Shown here: positions 32,549 through 41,346 of the stretch, piece by piece
How positions within the stretch are numbered: the stretch's first letter is position 1
Layout of the letters: each line of letters opens with the position of its first letter
Translations under genes and position numbers: made by a program
Notes under the pieces: model-generated
Seen by the model: the letters and a program-made list of their open reading frames with translations, nothing else
The model's database searches: none
Told to the model about the DNA's origin: nothing
DNA from: DATBRC01 sp036560485
GTDB taxonomy: Bacteria > Pseudomonadota > Gammaproteobacteria > Burkholderiales > Burkholderiaceae_D
DNA: 64,000 nt
Assembly (NCBI GenBank): GCA_036560485.1
Contig: DATBRC010000057.1
Span: 1-64,000, forward strand
Reading direction: 5' to 3'

Positions 32549-32986
32549 CTACTGCATCTGCCAACGCATATGCTCGATCTTGATACAGCGGTCCATCACC
32601 ACATCCAGGCCGGCAGCTAACGCTTTGCGCGCCGCCTCTTCATTAACAATACCAAGCTGCATCCACAAACAACGCGCACCAATTGCAATCGCATCATCGG
32701 CTATCGCCGGAATCGCTTCCGATTGGCGAAAACAATCTACCAATTCGATTTTGACGTTGTCCTTCCGCAGAGCTTGGGCCGCTTCGCCTAGCGAAGCGTA
32801 ACAATATTCATCAAGAATGCGAGTGCCTGCATACGTAGGATTCACAGGGATAATGCGGTAACCATGCTGCTGCATGTACTGTGACACGCCATGACTGGCA
32901 CGATTCGATTTAGCTGAAAGGCCGATTACTGCAATGGTATGGCAGCTTGCCAACACGTTTGAAATGACATCGTTTGTTTGTTTCAT
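32549..32986 (-). CDS. CoA-binding domain protein (YccU-like)
   Basis: Cytosolic protein of 145 residues with a Rossmann CoA-binding fold. HTIAVIGLSAKSNRASHGVSQYM and YRIIPVNPTYAGTRILDEYCYASL match the YccU group, and LWMQLGIVNEEA and MDRCIKIEH complete it. Its biological role is unknown. The ATG at MKQTND is chosen; upstream codons lie in the atp terminator. It reads from just beyond the atp operon terminator. Confidence 0.88.
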   Translation of the reverse strand: MKQTNDVISNVLASCHTIAVIGLSAKSNRASHGVSQYMQQHGYRIIPVNPTYAGTRILDEYCYASLGEAAQALRKDNVKIELVDCFRQSEAIPAIADDAIAIGARCLWMQLGIVNEEAARKALAAGLDVVMDRCIKIEHMRWQMQ

Positions 32987-33004
32987 TTCGTACCTGCTGA
33001 AAAC

Positions 33005-33032
33005 AATAAAGGCAGCCTGAGCTGCCTTTATT
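33005..33032 (-). terminator. Terminator of the ATP synthase operon
   Basis: Perfect 12-base arms AATAAAGGCAGC and GCTGCCTTTATT around a 4-base loop, 25 bases past the atpC stop. On the minus strand it is followed by a T-rich GTTTT stretch. The AT flanks of the stem supply part of the A and U tracts, so it may work on both strands. Confidence 0.85.
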
Positions 33033-33056
33033 TTACTTCTTGCTGATACGACTTGC

Positions 33057-33479
33057 TTAGCGCTTGTGACGCAGTCTTTGGATCGCCGCCAATTCTGCAA
33101 TAGCGATCGCTAACTCTGATTGTGCTTTAGCGTAATCAATTTTTGCATCTTTGTTCGCCAGCGCTTCTTCTGCGCGTTTCTTTGCTTCGGTTGCCTTCGC
33201 TTCATCCAGGTCTTTGCCGCGAATCGCTGTGTCAGCCAAAACCGTTACTGCATTTGGTTGCACTTCCAGCATGCCGCCTGCGACAAAAACGAAGACATCT
33301 TCATCCTGACCAGTAACCTTGATGCGTACTGAACCTGGTTTGATGCGAGTGATCAGCGGCGTGTGTTTTGGATAAATGCCCAATTCACCGGACTCGCCCG
33401 GCAACGCGACGAATTCCGCTTCGCCGGAGAAGACTTGCTCTTCTGCGGAGACAACGTCAACGTGAATAGTGTGTGCCAT
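33057..33479 (-). CDS. atpC: F1 ATP synthase epsilon subunit
   Basis: Regulatory central-stalk subunit of 140 residues. The beta-sandwich domain (about 1-85: IHVDVVSAEEQVFSG, LPGESGELGIYPKHTPLIT, GGMLEVQPNAVTVLAD) is followed by the helical hairpin that can inhibit ATP hydrolysis (about 88-140). It is the last gene of the atp operon, followed by a strong terminator. 65 bases separate it from atpD. Confidence 0.96.
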   Translation of the reverse strand: MAHTIHVDVVSAEEQVFSGEAEFVALPGESGELGIYPKHTPLITRIKPGSVRIKVTGQDEDVFVFVAGGMLEVQPNAVTVLADTAIRGKDLDEAKATEAKKRAEEALANKDAKIDYAKAQSELAIAIAELAAIQRLRHKR

Positions 33480-33544
33480 GTTGTTCCCTATCCGGTATCC
33501 GATGTGCCCATCTCATCTTCATGAGATGGGCTTACCAGGATATA

Positions 33545-34942
33545 TTAAAGTTTCTTGGCTTTTTCGATTGCTTCTTCGATCGTACCAACCATGTAGAACG
33601 CTTGTTCTGGCAAGTGATCGAGTTCGCCGGACAAAATCATCTTGAAGCCTTTGATTGTGTCTTTCAGCGAAACGTATTTACCTGGTGAACCGGTAAATAC
33701 TTCGGCAACGTGGAAAGGCTGGGACAGGAAACGCTGCATCTTACGCGCACGCGAGACCAGCAATTTATCTTCCGGTGCCAACTCGTCCATACCCAGAATC
33801 GCGATAATGTCGCGCAATTCTTTATTACGTTGCAGCGTACCTTGCACAGCGCGCGCTGTTTCGTAATGCTCTTGACCAACGACCAGCGGGTCGAGCTGAC
33901 GGGATGTCGAATCGAGTGGATCAACCGCTGGATAAATACCCAACGATGCGATATCACGCGACAACACAACGGTGGAATCCAAGTGAGCAAAGGTGGTTGC
34001 TGGCGACGGGTCGGTCAAGTCATCGGCTGGAACGTAGACGGCCTGGATCGATGTGATCGAACCGGTCTTGGTCGAGGTAATACGCTCTTGCAGACGGCCC
34101 ATTTCTTCAGCCAGTGTCGGTTGATAACCCACAGCGGAAGGCATACGACCCAACAGCGCGGACACTTCGGTACCGGCCAATGTGAAGCGGTAGATGTTAT
34201 CCACGAAGAACAACACGTCACGGCCTTCGTCACGGAACGATTCCGCAATCGTCAAACCGGTCAACGCAACACGCAGACGGTTACCAGGCGGTTCGTTCAT
34301 CTGACCGTAGACCATCGCCACTTTGGAGTTCTCTGGGTTTTCCAGATCCACCACTTTAGCGTCAGACATTTCGTGGTAGAAGTCGTTACCCTCACGAGTA
34401 CGCTCACCCACGCCGGCAAACACGGACAAACCACTGTGTGCTTTAGCGATGTTGTTGATCAGTTCCATCATGTTCACGGTCTTGCCCACACCCGCGCCGC
34501 CGAACAGACCAACTTTACCGCCTTTGGCAAACGGGCAAACCAGGTCAATAACCTTGATGCCTGTTTCCAGCAAGTCGGTCGATGGCGACAGTTCGTCGTA
34601 CACCGGTGCTTTACGGTGAATCGATGCAGTTTGCGCGTGGCTCACCGGACCGCATTCATCGATAGGATTGCCCAGCACGTCCATGATGCGACCGAGGGTC
34701 GCTTTACCGACAGGCACCGTGATCGGCTTGCCTGTGTTCTGAATCACCATGCCGCGACGCAGACCGTCCGAAGAACCCAGCGCAATGGTACGGACAATGC
34801 CGTCGCCAAGTTGCTGTTGCACTTCGAGGGTCAGCTCGGAGCCTGCCATTTTCAAGGCATCGTACACCTTGGGCATCGAGTCACGTGGGAATTCAACGTC
34901 CACCACAGCGCCGATACACTGAACGATTTTGCCATCAGCCAT
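33545..34942 (-). CDS. atpD: F1 ATP synthase beta subunit
   Basis: Catalytic subunit of 465 residues. Walker A is GGAGVGKTV, the catalytic Glu lies in GVGERTREGND, Walker B is ALTGLTIAESFRDEG...LFFVDNIYRFT, and the DELSEED-region equivalent is DELAPEDKL. The family signature PAVDPLDSTS is present. It forms the hexamer with alpha. A 154-base spacer with a large inverted repeat separates it from atpG, which is unusual inside this operon. Confidence 0.98.
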   Translation of the reverse strand: MADGKIVQCIGAVVDVEFPRDSMPKVYDALKMAGSELTLEVQQQLGDGIVRTIALGSSDGLRRGMVIQNTGKPITVPVGKATLGRIMDVLGNPIDECGPVSHAQTASIHRKAPVYDELSPSTDLLETGIKVIDLVCPFAKGGKVGLFGGAGVGKTVNMMELINNIAKAHSGLSVFAGVGERTREGNDFYHEMSDAKVVDLENPENSKVAMVYGQMNEPPGNRLRVALTGLTIAESFRDEGRDVLFFVDNIYRFTLAGTEVSALLGRMPSAVGYQPTLAEEMGRLQERITSTKTGSITSIQAVYVPADDLTDPSPATTFAHLDSTVVLSRDIASLGIYPAVDPLDSTSRQLDPLVVGQEHYETARAVQGTLQRNKELRDIIAILGMDELAPEDKLLVSRARKMQRFLSQPFHVAEVFTGSPGKYVSLKDTIKGFKMILSGELDHLPEQAFYMVGTIEEAIEKAKKL

Positions 34943-34983
34943 TTTCGTTCCTTCAATAGTAATTAAAATTCATTTCATTCCAG

Positions 34984-35083
34984 CCCCCTCCCTTTCAAGG
35001 GGAGGGTCGGGGTGGGGATGGGTTTCGGTCGATGACCTTGAATAAACCCATCCCCCACCTAACCTCCCCCTTGAAGGGGGAGG
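34984..35083. repeat. Large inverted repeat between atpG and atpD
   Basis: Arms 34984-35025 and 35044-35083 are about 40-base near-complementary copies rich in CCCC/GGGG runs and ending in the ATGGGTTT/AAACCCAT pair. They are separated by an 18-base loop. Each arm also contains its own small hairpin (CCCCTTgAAGGGG type). Palindromic repeats of this wording are scattered in many proteobacterial genomes. In the atp mRNA it would form a strong stem that could affect stability or relative beta and epsilon expression. Confidence 0.75.
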
Positions 35084-35096
35084 AACTGATCATTTA

Positions 35097-35966
35097 TTAA
35101 ACCGCTGCCGCACCGGCGACGATCTCGGAAAGTTCTTTGGTAATCGCTGCTTGACGCGTCTTGTTGTAAATCAGTTTCAACTCGCCAATCACATTACCTG
35201 CATTGTCACTCGCCGATTTCATCGCAACCATCCGGGCCGATTGCTCGGACGCGAGATTTTCTGCAACGGCTTGATAGATCAATGCTTCGACATAGCGCAC
35301 CAACAATTCATCAATCACTGTCTGCGCATCAGGTTCATAGATGTAGTCCCACGAGTGGTTACCTCTATCACCCTGCATTTTGTCAGCTGACAATGGCAAC
35401 AACTTCTCCATCATCGGCTCTTGCTTCATGGTGTTGATGAACTTGGTATAGACCAAATAGACCGCATCCAGCTTGCCTTCCTGGTACGCATCGAGCAACA
35501 CCTTGACCGGACCAATCAGCTTGTCCAGGTGCGGTGTGTCGCCGAGTTGCGTCGCATGCGAAACTACTTTTGCGCCAATACGATTCAAGAAACCAAAACC
35601 TTTATTACCGATTGCTACAGCCTCGATCTTGCTGCCCTGACCTTCGAGCTCGCGCAACTTGGTGGTCACCAGACGCAACGCATTGGTATTCATGCCACCG
35701 CACAAACCTTTATCGGTTGTGACGACGATGATGCCAACCGTTTTGGCCTTGTCTTGCTTGACCAAAAACGGATGCGTGTACTCTGGATTGGCCGTTGCCA
35801 AGTTTGCGGCGATATTACGAATCTTGTCACTGTAGGGACGAGCGGACCGCATCCGATCCTGCGCTTTGCGCATTTTGGATGCGGCGACCATTTCCATCGC
35901 CTTGGTGATCTTCTTCGTATTCTCTACGCTCTTGATCTTGCCACGTATCTCTTTGCCTACCGCCAT
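35097..35966 (-). CDS. atpG: F1 ATP synthase gamma subunit
   Basis: Rotor shaft of 289 residues. The N-terminal helix MAVGKEIRGKIKSVENTKKITKAMEMVAASKMRKAQ and the C-terminal ASEQSARMVAMKSASDNA with LIYNKTRQAAITKELSEIV are the two coiled-coil strands; the Rossmann-like middle domain includes TDKGLCGGMN. The length is normal. It follows atpA by 28 bases. Confidence 0.97.
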   Translation of the reverse strand: MAVGKEIRGKIKSVENTKKITKAMEMVAASKMRKAQDRMRSARPYSDKIRNIAANLATANPEYTHPFLVKQDKAKTVGIIVVTTDKGLCGGMNTNALRLVTTKLRELEGQGSKIEAVAIGNKGFGFLNRIGAKVVSHATQLGDTPHLDKLIGPVKVLLDAYQEGKLDAVYLVYTKFINTMKQEPMMEKLLPLSADKMQGDRGNHSWDYIYEPDAQTVIDELLVRYVEALIYQAVAENLASEQSARMVAMKSASDNAGNVIGELKLIYNKTRQAAITKELSEIVAGAAAV

Positions 35967-35994
35967 GAGTTGTTACTCCTTGTCGCTAGTTGGC

Positions 35995-37530
35995 TCAGAA
36001 TGTTTTCTTGAAATCAGCAATCGCAGCGGCCAGTGCTGTTTCACCGTCCTTGTCGAGTTGCTTGGTTTCTTCGATCTTCTGCAACAACGCAGCGTGGCTG
36101 GTTTTCATGAAGCCATGCAGACCGGATTCAAAGGCCAATACTTTCTTCACTTCGATACTGTCGAAATAACCCTTGTTCACTGCGAACAGTGAAACGGCCA
36201 TCAACGAAATCGGCAGCGGAGAGTATTGAGCTTGCTTCAGCAACTCGGTCACACGTGCACCACGATCCAATTGCTTGCGGGTCGATTCATCGAGGTCAGA
36301 TGCGAATTGCGCGAAAGCGGCCAATTCACGATACTGCGCCAAGTCGGTACGGATACCGCCGGACAAACCTTTGATGACTTTGGTCTGCGCTGCACCACCG
36401 ACACGTGACACGGAAATACCGGCGTTAATCGCTGGACGGATACCCGAGTTGAACAAGGATGTTTCCAGGAAGATCTGACCGTCGGTAATCGAAATCACGT
36501 TGGTTGGAACGAATGCGGAAACGTCGCCGGCTTGGGTTTCAATGATCGGCAATGCGGTCAATGAACCTGTCTTGCCTTTGACGGCGCCTTTGGTGAACGC
36601 TTCAACGTAATCTTCATTGACGCGTGCTGCGCGCTCGAGCAAACGGCTGTGCAAATAGAACACGTCGCCAGGATAAGCTTCACGGCCTGGTGGACGGCGC
36701 AACAGCAACGACACTTGACGATATGCGACAGCTTGCTTGGACAAGTCGTCATACACGATCAATGCATCTTCACCGCGATCGCGGAAGTATTCGCCCATCG
36801 CGCAGCCGGAGTAGGCTGACACGAATTGCATCGCTGCGGATTCGGAGGCGGAAGCGGCAACAACGATCGTGTATTCCATCGCGCCATGCTGTTCCAACGA
36901 ACGCACGATGTTTTTGATCGAAGAAGCTTTTTGGCCGATGGCGACATAGATACATGTCATGCCTTGGCCTTTTTGATTGATGATCGCGTCAATCGCAACC
37001 GCTGTCTTGCCGGTTTGACGATCGCCAATGATCAATTCGCGTTGACCGCGGCCGATAGGCACCATCGAGTCAATTGACTTCAAACCGGTTTGCATCGGCT
37101 GCGAAACGGACTGACGTGCAATAACGCCCGGCGCGATTTTTTCAATCGGCGCGGACAGTTTTGCATTGACCGGGCCTTTGCCATCGATAGGCTGACCAAG
37201 TGCATTAACGACACGACCTTTCAATTCCGGGCCGATCGGCACTTCCAGAATACGACCGGTACATTTAACCGTGTCGCCTTCAGAAATGTGCTCGTATTCA
37301 CCCAAAATAACGGCACCAACCGAATCGCGCTCGAGGTTCAACGCGAGACCGAATGTGTTACCTGGGAATTCCAGCATCTCGCCTTGCATCACGTCAGACA
37401 AACCATGAATGCGGCAGATACCGTCGGATACGGAAATGACCGTACCCTGATTGCGAATCTCAGCTGTGTTACCAAGGCCTTGGATGCGGCTCTTGATCAG
37501 TTCGCTGATTTCAGACGGGTTGAGTTGCAT
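35995..37530 (-). CDS. atpA: F1 ATP synthase alpha subunit
   Basis: Non-catalytic nucleotide-binding subunit of 511 residues. Walker A is IGDRQTGKTA, Walker B lies in ALIVYDDLSKQAVAYR, and the SVSRVGGAAQ segment carries the conserved arginine that reaches the beta active site. It starts with the MQLNPSEISELIKSRI helix that contacts the delta subunit. It lies 61 bases downstream of atpH. Confidence 0.98.
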   Translation of the reverse strand: MQLNPSEISELIKSRIQGLGNTAEIRNQGTVISVSDGICRIHGLSDVMQGEMLEFPGNTFGLALNLERDSVGAVILGEYEHISEGDTVKCTGRILEVPIGPELKGRVVNALGQPIDGKGPVNAKLSAPIEKIAPGVIARQSVSQPMQTGLKSIDSMVPIGRGQRELIIGDRQTGKTAVAIDAIINQKGQGMTCIYVAIGQKASSIKNIVRSLEQHGAMEYTIVVAASASESAAMQFVSAYSGCAMGEYFRDRGEDALIVYDDLSKQAVAYRQVSLLLRRPPGREAYPGDVFYLHSRLLERAARVNEDYVEAFTKGAVKGKTGSLTALPIIETQAGDVSAFVPTNVISITDGQIFLETSLFNSGIRPAINAGISVSRVGGAAQTKVIKGLSGGIRTDLAQYRELAAFAQFASDLDESTRKQLDRGARVTELLKQAQYSPLPISLMAVSLFAVNKGYFDSIEVKKVLAFESGLHGFMKTSHAALLQKIEETKQLDKDGETALAAAIADFKKTF

Positions 37531-37591
37531 ACTAACTCCTAAAATTTTCTCTGTGCTTACTTTTGCTTACGCAAGGGGCTCTGGCGTCAAG

Positions 37592-38125
37592 TTACGCTGT
37601 CAAGGCAACATGCATCTGTTGCAGCTTGGCGCGCACCGAGGTGTCGAGCACTTCATCACCGACGACCACGCGCACACCACCGATCAGCGAGTTGTCTACG
37701 CTGACTGATGGGTTGAGCTTGCGGCCGAATTTCTTTTCCAGCGTTGCGACCAACTCTTTGACCTGCGCATCGGAAAGGGCAAATGCACTGCTGATCTCGG
37801 CATCGGCTGCGCCTTCTTGTGCATTCTTCAGCACATGGAATTGCGCGCCGATTTCCGGCAACAGTGTAAGGCGACCATTTTCGACCAGCATATTGATGAA
37901 GTTTTTCGCTTCAGCATTCAGCGGTGACTTCAGCAAAACCTGAAACGTATCAGCGACCAACTTGTGCGATACGTTCGGGTTATGCGAAAGCGCTTGGACA
38001 TCGGGATGGGCCGCAACGTGCGCCATCTCGGAAACAAGATCGGACCAGGCCGACAGGTTTCCGGATTTCGCCACACGGAACAAAGCTTCTGCGTAAGGGC
38101 GGGCAATCGTTGCGAGTTCAGCCAT
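37592..38125 (-). CDS. atpH: F1 ATP synthase delta subunit
   Basis: Peripheral-stalk subunit of 177 residues joining F1 to the b dimer. The N-terminal ATIARPYAEALFRVAK six-helix domain and the C-terminal LVATLEKKFGRKL, VDNSLIGGVRVVVGDEVLD signature are both intact. It begins 2 bases after the atpF stop, so translation is probably coupled. Confidence 0.96.
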   Translation of the reverse strand: MAELATIARPYAEALFRVAKSGNLSAWSDLVSEMAHVAAHPDVQALSHNPNVSHKLVADTFQVLLKSPLNAEAKNFINMLVENGRLTLLPEIGAQFHVLKNAQEGAADAEISSAFALSDAQVKELVATLEKKFGRKLNPSVSVDNSLIGGVRVVVGDEVLDTSVRAKLQQMHVALTA

Positions 38126-38127
38126 GA

Positions 38128-38598
38128 TTACAGCTCTGCTTTCAGTTGGTTCAACAAGTCCGCATGTGCAGCCGCGTTGACTTCACGCTTGAGAATTTGC
38201 TCGGCGCCTGTGACCGCGAGGGTCGCAACCTGGCCGCGCAATGTTTCACGCGCTTTGTTCACTTGTTGTTCTGCATCGGCTTTCGCAGCAGCGATAATCC
38301 GGGCAGCCTCATCAGATGCCGCTTTCTTGGCTTCTTCGATAATGCCTAATGCGCGCTTCTCAGCTTCGCCGATACGCTTTTGACCTTCGTCTCGCGCGGA
38401 AGCAAGTTCTATCTGCACGCGCTTTTCTGCGGCAGCCATTGCTTCTTTGCCTTTGTCGGCAGCAGCCAAGCCGTCCATGATTTTCTTTGCGCGCTCATCG
38501 AGTGCGTTCATCAGTGGCGGCCATACGAATTTCATCGTCAGCATTGCCAAGATGAAGAAAACCAGGAACTGCGCAATCAATGTTGCATTCAAGTTCAC
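38128..38598 (-). CDS. atpF: Fo ATP synthase b subunit
   Basis: Stator subunit of 156 residues, with an N-terminal transmembrane helix (about 5-26, with FVFFILAMLTMKFVWPPL) and a long charged helix rich in Ala, Glu and Lys that dimerises and reaches up to delta. The length matches the usual 156 of E. coli-type b. It lies between atpE and atpH. Confidence 0.97.
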   Translation of the reverse strand: MNLNATLIAQFLVFFILAMLTMKFVWPPLMNALDERAKKIMDGLAAADKGKEAMAAAEKRVQIELASARDEGQKRIGEAEKRALGIIEEAKKAASDEAARIIAAAKADAEQQVNKARETLRGQVATLAVTGAEQILKREVNAAAHADLLNQLKAEL

Positions 38599-38662
38599 GG
38601 TAATTTCCTTCTCAGAATAACGTGTGCCGAACGTTTAAGTGCGGCACATCGAACATGGCTAA

Positions 38663-38908
38663 TTAGCCCTTGAGGAATGGGTTAGCGAACGCGAACATCA
38701 TTGCGATACCAACGCCAATCAGGAACGCCGCGTCGATCAAACCAGCCAACAAGAACATTTTGGTTTGCAATGCATTCATCAGTTCCGGCTGACGAGCCGA
38801 AGCTTCGATGAATTTACCGCCCATGATACCGATACCGATACAAGCACCGATAGCGCCCAGACCGATGATCAAACCACAAGCCAATGCAACAAATGCGACG
38901 TTAGTCAT
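38663..38908 (-). CDS. atpE: Fo ATP synthase c subunit
   Basis: Proteolipid ring subunit of 81 residues with two transmembrane helices joined by the polar ARQPE loop. The ion-carrying carboxylate is Asp59 in GLIDAAFLIG. The lack of the extra polar residues of Na+-type rings points to proton use. The Gly-rich first helix (GLIIGLGAIGACIGIGIMGG) is typical. Confidence 0.98.
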   Translation of the reverse strand: MTNVAFVALACGLIIGLGAIGACIGIGIMGGKFIEASARQPELMNALQTKMFLLAGLIDAAFLIGVGIAMMFAFANPFLKG

Positions 38909-38983
38909 GAAAACTCCTTAGATAGTCAAAGTCAAAAAATTAAAACCAAAATACTGCGAAAACCTGCGCTTACACCAAACCGA

Positions 38984-39868
38984 TTAATGCGACTCATGTG
39001 CCTGGCCGATATACACCAGGGTCAACATCATGAAAATGAAAGCTTGCAATGGGACGATTAGCATATGCAAAATTCCCCAAATGATTCCGAGAAATACATG
39101 CGCGCCAGGCCCCCACCAAGTGCCATTCGCACCGAGCAATGCGATCAACAAGAAAATCAATTCGCCCGCGTACATATTGCCAAACAGCCGCATACCAAGC
39201 GAGACGGTTCTGGCGGCGAACTCAATGATATTCAAACCAAGATTGGCGATCGTTAAAAGGATTAGACCGACCCATGAGAGCGGATTCATGCTCGGCTTGA
39301 CGGTGCCGAATGGTGCGCAAAGCAATTCATGCACAAAACCGCTCGGCCGCTTGATCTTGAAGTTGTAATAGATCATCAGCGCAAATACACCCAGTGACAT
39401 TCCCAAAGTGCCGTTCAGGTCGGCCGTTGGAACCACACGATTATGCATTTCGCCATGACCAAGCAAATGGAATATTGAGGCAAACAAATCGACCGGCAAG
39501 AAGTCCATCGAGTTCATCAGCAGCACCCAGATAAATACTGTCAGTGCAAGTGGAGCGATGAATGTGCGATCGCCATGAACTATCGATTTGGATTGGTCTT
39601 CTACCATTTCAACCAGGATCTCGACTGCCGCCTGAAAACGGCCTGGCACGCCCGCTGTTGCGCGACGAGCAGCAGTCCACATCAACAGCAAACTGACGAC
39701 CCCAATCAACACGGACCAAAATACGGTGTCCATATTGATGATGGAAAAATCGATGATGCTTTCTTGATGTTTGGACGATAGATGTCCAAGGTGATGAATG
39801 ATGTATTCGGAATAAGTCGGCGCATTTTCCGCAAGGTGACCCGCGCCCTCTGCCAGTTCTGTTGCCAT
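38984..39868 (-). CDS. atpB: Fo ATP synthase a subunit
   Basis: Membrane stator subunit of 294 residues with about five to six helices forming the two proton half-channels. The essential arginine lies in SLGMRLFGNMYAGELIF. The TVFWSVLIGVVSLLL and LPVDLFASI segments fit the family. I use the ATG at MATELA; a longer frame adds 15 atypical residues. The start is 1 base after the atpI stop. Confidence 0.96.
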   Translation of the reverse strand: MATELAEGAGHLAENAPTYSEYIIHHLGHLSSKHQESIIDFSIINMDTVFWSVLIGVVSLLLMWTAARRATAGVPGRFQAAVEILVEMVEDQSKSIVHGDRTFIAPLALTVFIWVLLMNSMDFLPVDLFASIFHLLGHGEMHNRVVPTADLNGTLGMSLGVFALMIYYNFKIKRPSGFVHELLCAPFGTVKPSMNPLSWVGLILLTIANLGLNIIEFAARTVSLGMRLFGNMYAGELIFLLIALLGANGTWWGPGAHVFLGIIWGILHMLIVPLQAFIFMMLTLVYIGQAHESH

Positions 39869-39869
39869 G

Positions 39870-40208
39870 TCAGTGCCTAAATAATAAGATGATGTAACTT
39901 TTGAGTGCCACAATGAACCCGGCGATCAGAGCCAGCCAGTTCAAATCGTGGTACAGCCAAGCGACCGCGCCTAAGAGCGCAATCGTCAATGCAATCTTGA
40001 TAAATTCACCGATAAAAAAAGACATCGGGTTGGCATTTTCTGCCTTTTGCGCATTTGCGAATAAACGCAGCGCAAACAAACTATTTGGCACGACACAACA
40101 CAAGCCGCCGAAAAGTGCCGAGAGCAATGCGGGCACACCGCCCACAATACCCGCTATACATGCTGCGATAACGGTAGTCGCAAATTGCAATAGAACGATG
40201 CGCAGCAT
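39870..40208 (-). CDS. atpI: ATP synthase accessory protein AtpI
   Basis: Small membrane protein of 112 residues with four hydrophobic helices (IVLLQFATTVIAACIAGIVG, ALFGGLCCVVPNSLFAL, FFIGEFIKIALTIALLGAVA, WLALIAGFIVALKSYIILL). AtpI proteins help assemble the c ring or supply magnesium. The ATG start gives the family's usual length; a TTG 24 codons earlier is less likely. First gene of the operon. Confidence 0.9.
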   Translation of the reverse strand: MLRIVLLQFATTVIAACIAGIVGGVPALLSALFGGLCCVVPNSLFALRLFANAQKAENANPMSFFIGEFIKIALTIALLGAVAWLYHDLNWLALIAGFIVALKSYIILLFRH

Positions 40209-40309
40209 ACTTGTCCAAATTCGCGCATCAAGCAAGGCGCTTATGCAAGTGCATCCAATTACTGAATGCAGACTTTTCAACCAACTGATGCATTTCGTGA
40301 AGCCACGGG

Positions 40310-40339
40310 ATTATAAGGGTTTTAGCTTATTGACGTCAA
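40310..40339 (-). promoter_or_regulatory. Sigma-70 promoter of the atp operon
   Basis: Minus-strand -35 TTGACG (40339-40334) and -10 TATAAT (40315-40310) with an 18-base spacer, giving a start near 40303 and a leader of about 95 bases before atpI. The -35 is part of a TTGACGTCAA palindrome. The match is near-consensus, as expected for a highly expressed operon. Confidence 0.75.
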
Positions 40340-40441
40340 ACATTTGCTGTGCGGAAAACGGATCTTTATAGCTAGAAATCGCCTTGTGATTAGGCAAGTA
40401 TTGTTAAAGATTGTTTCTCGTATTCTAGTTATGTGTGGCAA

Positions 40442-41338
40442 TTAATTCTCGCGCCTTAGTTTCCCGATCACGCCATCCAACGCATCAAGATCTGCAAAAT
40501 CAATAATGAGTTGCCCTTTATTCTTTGCGCCAAGCTTGATGACGACTTGTGTAGCGAGCGCATCGGATAGCTCTTCTTCCAATCGCGTGATGTCCCGCGA
40601 TTTTGTTTTGTTTTCGCGCGGCTTGTTCGCCGATGCTTGTTCGGTAGTCGTGCGCACCACCAATTTTTCTGTATCGCGTACCGACATGCGTTTAGCAACC
40701 ACTTGATTAGCCAATACGATTTGCGTTGCGCTGTCGACTGCAAGCAATGCGCGCGCATGACCCATATCGATATCGCCCGCCATCAACATGGTCTGTACGG
40801 GCTTCGCGAGATTTAACAGGCGCAGCAAGTTGGACACCGCGCTTCTTGAACGACCGACCGCGCTTGCCGCTTGTTCATGCGTAAAAGTAAAATCGGTAAT
40901 CAGCCGATGTATACCCTGTGCTTCTTCCAACGGATTAAGATCTTCACGCTGAATATTTTCAATCAAGGCCATCGCTGCAGCGGCTTGATCGTCGACGTCC
41001 TTGACCAGCACCGGCACCTCGGTCAGACCCGCGAGTTGCGCCGCACGGAAACGTCTTTCTCCTGCAATGATTTCGTAGCTCGCACCGCCATTGCTGCGAA
41101 CAATAGGACGCACCAGAATTGGTTGCATTAATCCCTGTGCTTTAATCGATGCAGCGAGCTCATTCAATGCGCCTTCATCCATTCTGGTACGCGGTTGATA
41201 TTTGCCTGCCTGCAGCTGCGCGATGAGCAATGCTGAGGGAGCCCCCGGGACACTGGGCGTTGCTTCTACCATATCGGACGATCCACCTAGTAGCGCATCC
41301 AGTCCGCGGCCAAGGCCTTTCGATTTTTTCGTAACCAT
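40442..41338 (-). CDS. parB: Chromosome partitioning protein ParB
   Basis: DNA-binding CTPase of 298 residues that loads at parS and spreads as a clamp. An N-terminal LGRGLDALLGG motif for ParA contact is followed by the CTP-binding ParB/Srx domain with GERRFRAAQLAG, the helix-turn-helix region (FTHEQAASAVGRSRSAVSNLLRLL) and a C-terminal dimer domain. It starts 8 bases after parA ends. Two parS sites lie 3.5 kb away, upstream of mnmG. Confidence 0.97.
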   Translation of the reverse strand: MVTKKSKGLGRGLDALLGGSSDMVEATPSVPGAPSALLIAQLQAGKYQPRTRMDEGALNELAASIKAQGLMQPILVRPIVRSNGGASYEIIAGERRFRAAQLAGLTEVPVLVKDVDDQAAAAMALIENIQREDLNPLEEAQGIHRLITDFTFTHEQAASAVGRSRSAVSNLLRLLNLAKPVQTMLMAGDIDMGHARALLAVDSATQIVLANQVVAKRMSVRDTEKLVVRTTTEQASANKPRENKTKSRDITRLEEELSDALATQVVIKLGAKNKGQLIIDFADLDALDGVIGKLRREN

Positions 41339-41346
41339 GTCGTTCT

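Noticed and set aside
33710..34966. Long plus-strand frame (418 codons) opposite atpD
   Set aside because: His/Arg/Gln-rich shadow of the strongly conserved atpD gene.
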